From assembly GCA_027257055.1 (NCBI GenBank), contig JAPVLO010000054.1, positions 5,394,001 to 5,458,000 on the forward strand: DNA of 64,000 nt, given 5' to 3'. The notes under the pieces are model-generated. The model did no database searches, was not told the origin of the DNA, and saw only the letters and a program-made list of their open reading frames with translations. Both the position numbers and the translations under genes were made by a program. Shown here piece after piece: positions 56,946 to 64,000 of the stretch (position 1 is the stretch's first letter; every line of letters begins with the position of its first letter). The DNA comes from Cephalopachus bancanus. Taxonomy: Eukaryota; Chordata; Mammalia; Primates; Tarsiidae.

Positions 56946-59160
56946 ACATGTTGAGCACACTGTCTGGCACATAGTGAGAGCCCTCTGTATTGCTATTATT
57001 CTAGAACTTGGCATCAGACATTTTGAGAAACTTATTCTGCCCCTGACATCTTTGAGCCTATATATATGATCCAGTTGTTGAGATGTCTTATAACTCAAAC
57101 CATAGGTTAAGTGTCCTTATTTCACAATGACAAATTACTTAATTAATGGAGGCAACAGAGGCTATAAAATTGTGGGTTCCTGAAATATTTCATCAAAGTC
57201 CTCTGGTTTGAATGTTAAAACACTGCTGGTTATTCTTTACATACTGGTTTGTCGCTTCCTAAAATATTAAGGTAAAGACAAGATTTAGCTAAAAACTCAT
57301 TTTTAAGAGACACCATTAAATTTAATTATATACTAAACCAGTGACCAAACTGTTAGACCAGAGAGTCAGATTTAAGTCTGGAGTTCTAGTCTGGCTTTAC
57401 CATAAGTCAAAAACTATCCTATGTACTCTGCATAAATTATGATAAATGATTATACAGCCCTTGTTAAAATATTATAAGCAACTGAAAAGTCACCACTTTT
57501 CTAAGAATTCCATATTCTCTAATGTATATAATTCAAATCTCTACTTCCAAATATTGCTCCTACCATGCAGCGACTTCTCAATAAATATTGAGAATAAGTA
57601 AATCTCAATTTATAGAATTTATTGAATAAATTTTCAATAAATATTTACTGATTTATTTCTGACACACTAAAAATGAATTGATTTAAAACTGTCCCCCACA
57701 AGGCACTCCAAATATGTGAGGACAATATCACTTCTCCTTCAAGGTTTTTTTACCAACTTAATATCTGAATATTCTCAAACTTATAGTTAGTGATTATAAC
57801 ATAGAAGGAAGATTAGGTGTTATGGACTAACATCAAAAACACTGTCTGTATTGAAGAACAAGTGATCATTGCTATTATAAGGTCAAAAGGTGGAGTTCTA
57901 TAGAAATGGCCCTTTGGCAAAAGAAAGTTTACAAGTTGAAATTTCAATCAAACTGTAAAAATTGAATAGAGTACAAGTTCAATTCTATTAAATTAAAATC
58001 TGTATGGAATTCCCAGTTATTGTCCTAGAGAAAATGCTGGCCAGTTGCGTTAAGGACTACCTGCAGATGAGCAAGACCAATTCATTTTAAGATGGGAGAA
58101 CCAGTTTAAGCTGGAACTACTTGGCTTTTATGGGGAGTTAGATTCTGTACTCTCATCAATTAGGTTACTTTCCATCTAAAAAAAAATTACTCATTTTATA
58201 ACAAGCACATTTTGTCCCTGGCTAGCATTGCTCTGGACCTGTATTGCTTTATAACTACACAGAGGTTAACAATTCTGATAGATAAATTATGTAAAAGACT
58301 GATTATTTAAACAGTGGTACTGATTCAGTCTACTTGAAATTATTGTTGTTATTTAATAAGTGAGTTGTTATTTATCACTTGTAAAATATGAGAGGGTTAA
58401 ATTAGAAAAATCTCTTGGATACTTTTCAAATCATGATACTGATTTTCCTTTTTGTTGTTAAACACTTATTAAAAAAAGATATTGGACTATCCAATGCATT
58501 GCTGATATAATTTTCAAGACTTACCTGAGGAATTTCAATGAGATAATAACTTGACAAAAAAATTTTAAAACAATAATTTTTCTGAAATTATATTCACACA
58601 TTACTGTAGTTATGATAGCATTCTGAGAAGGTGATGGCAGCTTTCAAATTTGCATAAGGACCTCAAATCATTAAATATTTGTAGAGTGACTATTATAAAA
58701 TTTTAAAACATCATGATAGATTTGAATGTACATTATTTTGAGAGAAAATCTAGGGGAGTCAAATGCCTACATGTCCTTCACCCCAACTTTGGGCTTCCAA
58801 AATAAGTTGGCAAAAGTCTTAAACATGAAGCATAATAAGAATATGTTATTATTCTTATTCTTGTTATGCCAGACAATTAGAAGAATTTGTTTTTATTTTG
58901 TTTTTTGCCAAAAAATATTCTTTCAACATGAATGAATCTTATAAACCAAGTAGGAAATGTTTTTGAACATGAGGAATCAAACAGTGAAAACATGTTAAGC
59001 ATTAAGATGTTCATGCTGACACCCACATGTCCCAGTTTCTTGCCCAATAGAACAAAATCAAACTCAAGCATTCCTTTACTTTCCATAAAATTGACACAAA
59101 ATATGAATGTGATGAAAGTGTAGTAGGGTAACCATGACACGGGTCATTCTTTTGTTTTAG
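56946..59160. other. Rest of putative LIPF intron 1
   Basis: AT-rich with no confident repeat or gene. It ends in a good polypyrimidine acceptor (ttcttttgttttag, AG at 59159-59160) for the first coding exon. Confidence 0.5.
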
Positions 59161-59275
59161 GCAGCCCAAAATGTGGTTGCTTTTAACAGTGGCAAGTTTG
59201 CTATCTACACTTGGAACTACATATGGTCTCTTTGGAAAATTACATCCTGAGAGCCCTGAAGTAACTATGAATATT
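59161..59275 (+). CDS. LIPF: LIPF first coding exon: leader end, signal peptide, mature N-terminus
   Basis: The acceptor ...ttttgttttag is followed by 10 nt of leader and the ATG at 59171, with A at -3. Codons 1-35 give a signal peptide with a Leu-rich core and cleavage expected after Gly19, then [16 protein letters not shown]. The exon ends at a phase-0 donor attgtaagt (GT at 59276). Asn34 begins the N-I-S sequon, whose Ser is supplied by the next exon, so the glycosylation site spans the splice junction. Confidence 0.95.
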
Positions 59276-62200
59276 GTAAGTACCTAGGGTTGGGAGAGAC
59301 TCTACAAAATCAAAAGATATTTAGAATCATAGTGGGATTAAGCTTGTATATGACCAATTGAAAATAGGACCATTGCCTTGCTAGACTCCGGTGTGACCAT
59401 GTGCTCTTTGAACTATGGCTGTCACCATGCTTCTTGGCTTTGGTCCCCTCCCCCAACTTGGAGAGGTGAACCTTCTCTTTCCTTCTCTTTTTCTCTCTAA
59501 TTTACTCTTAAATAAACTATATTTTAAAGTCTAACTTCTGTGCAATTCTTTGCATCTTCCATGTGGCATTGGCTCGCACCCCAGATGGCCAAATGTGGGA
59601 AGTGACCTCTTTTTAAAGAAATCTTTTCATTCTTAAAAAAAAAAAAAAAAAAAATTAGCCAGTCCAGTTTCAGTGGGCAGCACAGTTGGGGAGAGCACAT
59701 AGTATCAATAAGGGCACCTGATATCAAACCAGGTGAAGTGGGGACAAAAAGGACACCCAAACTTTACCTGCACAATGACCTAATCCTGACCTGACTTGTA
59801 CTCCACATCTTTAAAATAAAATTAAAATTAAATAAAACTTAGCAGTGTTTGTTAGATGCAATTTAAAAAAGTCAACTAAAATGTAAAGTTTTGGATTTTA
59901 TTCACCAGAGTCAGATGATTTCTTACTGGGGATACCCAAGTGAGAAATATGAAGTTGTGACTGAAGACGGCTATATCCTTGGGGTATACAGAATTCCTTA
60001 TGGGAAGAAAAATTCGGAAAATAAAGGTATATGTAACTGTCTTCCCTCCTTTCTTCCTCCATTTTTTTCCTTTCTTTCTTTCTTCCCCTCTCCTTTTCAT
60101 CCTCTATCCTTTCTTCCATCTTTCCCTTTTTTTTTGTTCTTCCCTTTTCCTCCTTTTATTTCTCCCTAGGATTTAATAAGTCTTGTTCATTCTGGAAATG
60201 CAACTATGACTAAGCTATATTTCCAATCTTCAAGGCTATCACTATCAAGCCAATGTGATAGATAAACAGATGATCCTAGTAATACGCAATAAGGTTAGTG
60301 CTACAACTGTGTGAGAATATTAAAATGAACGTCCCACTAAAAGCACCAAAGCCAGCCAGGGGAAGTTAAGAAAACTTGCTCTCAGAGACAGTAACTGAGC
60401 AGAGAGTCAGAGGGTTAGAAAGTGTTAGCCAGGGTGTGTGTTGCAGAGGGGAGATGAAGCAATTCGAGACCCATTTCCCAAAGAGATAAAGGCCATTTTC
60501 CACTAGTACTATTAAAAATTTATCTCTTTCTCGTTGTAGAAAAATGGTAAATTTCAAAAAAAAAATAGACTACCCATAACTACCACTCAGAGTCCTCCTA
60601 AATTAACGTTGTGCTAAATTTCCTATTCCTTAGAACAGAATTTTTTTCAGTGACTTTATTGAGGTATAATTGACATACAACAAAGGGCTTACATTTAAAG
60701 GGTACAGCTTGATAAGTTTGCCATCTGAAAACTGAAACCAACCACCTGAGAAATCATCATAATTAAGAGAAGATATTCAAAAATATTCAACTCAATCAAG
60801 CATGTTAATGTTAGTCATATGAAAGACTGTTTCTATCTTCATGCTTATCTTAGAATAAGGAATGAGTTCTCAAAATGTTTAAACAATTTTCTTCTTCAGG
60901 CCAGAGACCGGTTGTGTTTTTGCAGCATGGCTTGCTCACATCAGCCACAAACTGGATTTCAAACCTTCCCAACAACAGCCTGGGCTTCATTCTGGCAGAT
61001 GCTGGTTATGACGTGTGGCTGGGGAACAGCAGAGGAAACACCTGGGCCAGGAGAAATTTGTATTATTCACCAGACTCAGTTGAATTCTGGGCTTTCAGGT
61101 AAAGGAAAGGGACAATTAAAAATAAACACTGGACTTGAAAGGCATAGACCTCCTCGCCTTCCAATCTAGTCCCGTTTTAACAAAGTACACTCCAAGTAGA
61201 AGTAGGAAGTCACTTTCATTCTAATCCCTTCTTGGAGTCTTCCATATACTTCATTCCAAGGGTAGCTTTTCCTTCAAACTTTCTGTGATCTTACCACTCA
61301 CCATTAGGAATTCCTGAGTGTGCTTTTCCAAATGGAATGAACAATATGACTGAAGCAAGGAAACTCACCACCCCTGGCAAATTCCAGAAGGCACGTCCAA
61401 ATGGATTTAAGAGGGATGTTAAACCCCACCTGGAGATGGAAGAACAGCAACTTGAGCCACAATCAGATGGAGGGGTGGGGAGAACGACATTCAGATGTCA
61501 TGGAGAGATTCTCATAGGCTTCCTATCATAGCCCTCCTTATGCCTTATTTCTGGAAATTATTGATGGAGGTGGAGAGCAGAGGAGAATCTGGACATGCTG
61601 AGGCACAAAAGTTCCCAAGAGGTCTACGAGCTGAAGGGAAACCTGTGTATCCTGTGTGGTGAAGGAGAGGGAGAGTGACATGATAAATGGCAGAGGTGCT
61701 GAGGAGGGTCAGATTCGGCAGGGCTGTGTAGGTGGTGGTGAGGACCTTAGCGTGCATTCTTTTTGTCATGTTTATTTTAGATTCAGAAGGTACACATGCA
61801 TGTTCGTTACCTGGACATATCTTGCAGTGCTGGGGATTGGGTCTCAGGTGGCCCATTCCCTAAATAGTGAGCGTTGTACCCCATAGGCAATTTCTGTACC
61901 CTAAGTCTCCTCCCAACCCCCCCATTGGTGTTACCAGGGTCTATTATTTCCATCTTTGTGGCCATTTACTTCCCACATATGAGTGAGAACATGCAGTGTT
62001 TGGCTTTCTCTTTTTGAGGGAGTTCACATAGGATGACAATTTTCAGCTCCTTGGAGCTCATTATAAGTGCAATAAGAAGCTACTGAAAAGTTTTAAACAG
62101 GGGAGTGGCATAATCCAGTTTTCACTTTCAAAATATTATCCTGGCTGATTTGTGAAGAATAAAATAGAGAGGGATAGGATTCATTAAATGGCACTGGAAC

Positions 62201-62621
62201 ACAGCATACAAATGTTTATTAAATCTGACATTCCATTTTGAGGTTAGAAATAATTCCCACCTGCAGATACTGTCTTGTTTGGATTCAATTGCAGTTGCAA
62301 TGCCGTGCTTCAGAAAGTATATCAGTTGTTTACAAGAAGCCACCCCAAAGGCCCAAAGGGCACGTGATCCTCACTAATGATCTATAAGCAGCAATGTTTA
62401 GAGGATCTAGTTTTCTGGTCCCCAAAGGGAACCTTAGCCATAAGTACTTAAATTTTAGAAACTATAGCAAGAAAATGTAATTAGTTTCATTTTGTCATTT
62501 TTTTCTTACAGTTTTGATGAAATGGCTAAATATGACCTTCCAGCCACAATTGACTTCATTGTAAAGAAAACTGGACAGAAGAAAATAAACTATGTGGGCC
62601 ATTCCCAGGGCACGACCATTG
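59171..62621 (+). CDS. LIPF: Gastric lipase, 5' part (coding exons 1-4; gene continues past window)
   Basis: Four exons (59171-59275, 59909-60026, 60900-61098, 62512-62621) join in frame to 177 codons plus one base. The product is a secreted acid lipase that starts dietary triglyceride hydrolysis in the stomach, preferring the sn-3 ester. Visible features are a 19-residue hydrophobic signal peptide ([10 protein letters not shown]...), then mature LFGKLHP. N-glycosylation sequons lie at Asn34 and Asn99. The oxyanion motif QHGLL is at 83-87. The nucleophile elbow GHSQG is at 170-174, with Ser172 (Ser153 of the mature enzyme). All introns are GT-AG with phases 0, 1, 2 and 1, as in the acid lipase family. 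The human precursor is 398 residues, so about 45% is here; the catalytic Asp and His, the lid and the rest lie beyond 64000. Paralogues LIPA, LIPJ, LIPK, LIPM and LIPN are less likely given the N-terminal match to gastric lipase. No lesion is seen. Confidence 0.96.
59276..59652. other. LIPF intron 2, first half
   Basis: It contains C/T-rich text at 59440-59520 and a cttaaataaactat motif resembling an LTR or polyadenylation region, followed by an A-run (59636-59654). The origin is uncertain; possibly an unrecognised LTR fragment. Confidence 0.3.
59653..59825 (+). mobile_element. L1 3' end in LIPF intron 2, probably 5'-inverted
   Basis: 59653-59689 (cagtccagtttcagtgggca) is antisense ORF2 end. 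From 59690 the text is the sense 3'UTR of the window's L1 family ('agggcacctgatatcaaacc', 'ttgtactccacatctttaaa'). The head-to-head layout suggests twin priming on a very small scale. It carries a cacctg/caggtg hairpin at 59715-59735. Confidence 0.7.
59909..60026 (+). CDS. LIPF: LIPF second coding exon (118 bp)
   Basis: The acceptor ttattcaccag (AG 59907-59908) opens codon 36, and the exon runs to codon 74 plus one base. It encodes [20 protein letters not shown] followed by [14 protein letters not shown], the cap-side N-terminal segment shared by all acid lipases (the [11 protein letters not shown] region). The donor aaag|gtatat is weaker than consensus at +3 to +6 (atat). Directly behind it lies a 130-bp polypyrimidine tract. 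Confidence 0.95.
60036..60169 (+). repeat. Polypyrimidine tract in LIPF intron 3 ending in a splice-acceptor-like site
   Basis: About 130 bp of nearly pure C/T starts 9 bp after the exon's donor and ends in tttctccctag|g, an excellent 3' splice-site match. With the gttagt donor at 60294 it outlines a 124-bp pseudo-exon (60170-60293) that would bring in an in-frame stop. Confidence 0.75.
60294..60899. other. Rest of LIPF intron 3
   Basis: No gene. Around 60650-60720 ('actttattgaggtataattg', 'acatacaacaaagggcttac') is a short old L1 3'UTR fragment in antisense. Confidence 0.5.
60900..61098 (+). CDS. LIPF: LIPF third coding exon (199 bp), oxyanion and NNS glycosylation site
   Basis: The acceptor cttcttcag (AG 60898-60899) completes Gly75. 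The exon encodes [41 protein letters not shown] and the [12 protein letters not shown] end. QHGLL forms part of the oxyanion hole; N99-N-S is a conserved sequon; [12 protein letters not shown] is an acid-lipase signature. It ends in phase 2 at ttcag|gtaaag. The length of 199 bp equals, as I recall, the matching exon of LIPA. Confidence 0.97.
61320..62180 (-). mobile_element. LINE-2 antisense in LIPF intron 4, split by an L1
   Basis: 'gaaggagagggagagtgaca' and 'gcagggctgtgtaggtggtg' before, and 'gaaaagttttaaacaggg' with 'gagtggcataatccagtttt' after the L1 at 61753-62045, follow the antisense L2 order. Confidence 0.6.
61753..62045 (-). mobile_element. L1 3' end, antisense, in LIPF intron 4
   Basis: 'ttattttagattcagaaggt', 'gtctattatttccatctttg', 'catatgagtgagaacatgca' and 'aggatgacaattttcagctc' form the 3'UTR and ORF2 end of an L1MA/L1PA-like element. 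It differs from the lineage-specific 3'UTR seen elsewhere in the window. Confidence 0.8.
62512..62621 (+). CDS. LIPF: LIPF fourth coding exon (110 bp), nucleophile elbow
   Basis: The acceptor ttttcttacag (AG 62510-62511) completes Ser141. The exon encodes [20 protein letters not shown] and then [21 protein letters not shown] is the G-x-S-x-G elbow with catalytic Ser172; Gln173 contributes the second oxyanion amide. It ends in phase 1 at attg|gtaggt (GT 62622). The next exon is not within the remaining 1.4 kb. Confidence 0.97.
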
Positions 62622-62699
62622 GTAGGTAGAGGCAGTCAAGGCCAAGTGGACTGGTTCTCATATACCCCTTCTCAAGTTATGACAGGCATACTGGCAACC

Positions 62700-62905
62700 A
62701 CACTAATTGGTTTCCATTCATTTAATGTCTACAACAGACCAAGGATGTAAGGACAATAATCACTCCTATCGTATGGGAAAACAAACCAAGGGGATAAACA
62801 ATTTGTGCAAGATAACATGGGCTATTTCCAAGAGGGTGGCTCAGATACCAGCTTAGGCAATCTGACTCCCAAGCCCATGCTCTGAAACACTGTACCATAC
62901 AGCCT
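62700..62905 (-). mobile_element. MIR SINE, antisense, LIPF intron 5
   Basis: 'gtatgggaaaacaaaccaag', 'caatttgtgcaagataacat', 'ggtggctcagataccagctt' and 'gactcccaagcccatgctct' follow the antisense MIR, including its tRNA-derived end. Confidence 0.78.
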
Positions 62906-62929
62906 CTGGACTGTGTTTATTTTATTTAT

Positions 62930-63780
62930 TCAGCTATATTTATGAGGCATCTATGATGCAGCCAAAGAATACAGTAATAAATAAAATAGGTTAAAATTTC
63001 TTCCCTGTACCACTTATACTCTAGTGGTAGGAGGCAAAGAAAATGACAAAGATTAACAAGTAAACTATAGATTCTATTAGATAACCCTAATGCTATGGAG
63101 AGAAAATAACTAAGGAATGACACTAGGGAGCATCAGAGGGGTTCACAGCAGTTTTGGATAGGTAACAAAAACCAACACTCTCTGGGTTAAAGCCATGAAG
63201 GAGGTCAGGAGCGACTCATGTGCATTCTTGGCAGAATGATGCTCCAGAAAGAGAGAAAAGCAAGTGTGAAGAATCTGAAGTTGGAGCAGATACACTTTGT
63301 TCAAGAAACAGCAATGAGGTGATTCCTTGTGTGGATGAATCAGATTGATGGTGAGAACAAGGCAGAGAGAGTGAGATGAGATACAGGGACTGGAGAAGAC
63401 ATACTGTTCAGGACTTCTTGGTTATTGTAGACTTTCACCCTCACTCTGAATGAAAAAGAAAACCACAGAATAATTTTAGTAGAGGTTTACATGATTCATA
63501 ACAGAATCCCTTCTGTTGCTGAGGGGGGAAGGGCTGGAGCAGAGAACCAATTAGAGAACTCTTCCAGCAACCCGTGCAAGAGATGGTGGTGACCTGGATG
63601 AGGGGATGGAGCTGTGGACATATATTTAGATATGTCTTGGAGATGGAGCCAACAGAATTTGCTGACATATTGGATATAAGGTGTAAGAGGAAAAAAGAGT
63701 CAAGGATGATGTCAGAGTTTGTGGTCTGAGCACGTGCAATAATGGAGATGTCACTAACCAAGATGGGAAAGACAGGATTG
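62930..63780 (-). mobile_element. LINE-2, antisense, LIPF intron 5
   Basis: 'atttatgaggcatctatgat', 'ctctagtggtaggaggcaaa', 'gaaagagagaaaagcaagtg' and 'gtctggagaagac'-like text match the antisense L2 3' half. It is non-coding. Confidence 0.6.
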
Positions 63781-64000
63781 TAGATGGAATCAGGTAAGCA
63801 GGAGCTCAGTTTGGGACTGCTAAGTGTTGAGTGCCTATCAGAGATTCAGGTGAATGTGTCAGGCATTCAATTATACACAAAAATCTGGCGTTCAGGAGAG
63901 AGCAATGTGCTCAAAATACAAAACAGGAGTCGTCAGTACATGACTCATCAGTACAAACGAGTGAGTTCAGACAGAAAGAGGAGGAAGTTCAAGAACTAAA
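63781..64000 (+). other. End of window within LIPF intron 5
   Basis: No next LIPF exon is visible. A 71-codon open frame on the + strand has no lipase similarity. Confidence 0.5.

Noticed and set aside
62622..64000. Next LIPF exon before the end of the window
   Set aside because: No acceptor followed by the expected phase-1 lipase coding sequence is visible; the interval is MIR and L2.

Overview
The window is nuclear DNA of a primate, most likely a strepsirrhine (lemur-like). It carries about two dozen Alu copies of a non-human type: a short 'gagttggagtctcac' head, a GC-rich 'ccgctcccggccacc' block and an 'aataaatcaaaaaat' linker. None shows the tRNA-fused Alu structure typical of galagos. 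L1 copies with one shared, unfamiliar 3'UTR, plus old eutherian repeats (L2, MIR, MLT1/MST, Tigger1, MER44), fit the same reading. No bacterial, plasmid or CRISPR-like feature is present.

Only one protein-coding gene can be supported, at the right end on the + strand: the 5' part of gastric lipase, LIPF. Four coding exons (59171-59275, 59909-60026, 60900-61098, 62512-62621) join in frame into the first 177 codons. They encode a 19-residue signal peptide, the HGLL oxyanion segment and the GHSQG nucleophile elbow with Ser172. A TATA box at 56073 and a candidate non-coding first exon ending at a GTAAGT donor (56147) give a plausible promoter about 3 kb upstream. The rest of the gene, including the Asp and His of the triad and the lid, lies beyond 64000.

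The 56 kb upstream of LIPF is intergenic and built from layered transposons. At 1.9-10.4 kb there are decayed L1s, an L1 3' end, Alus, a mariner fragment and an MST-type LTR. At 14.1-21.8 kb old antisense L1s have been invaded in turn by Tigger1, MER44, younger L1s and Alus. At 21.8-29 kb lie MaLR LTRs, a hAT element, an Alu with a hugely expanded tail, and a solo retroviral LTR sitting inside an Alu. At 30.3-47.6 kb there is a run of L1 insertions, at least four of them with 5' inversions, several with perfect target-site duplications. At 45.4-48.7 kb a 310-bp segment is duplicated 3.0 kb apart. From 49 to 54.4 kb come an Alu, a tiny polyadenylated retrocopy, an L1, an L2 and a MIR.

No undescribed functional system was found. 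The points most worth following are the LIPF promoter and first exon, the twin-primed L1 cluster, a possible conserved hairpin in the L1 3'UTR, the solo LTR, the mariner fragment, and the MLT1-MIR segmental duplication. Repeat names come from memory of consensus sequences and should be confirmed with a repeat library.
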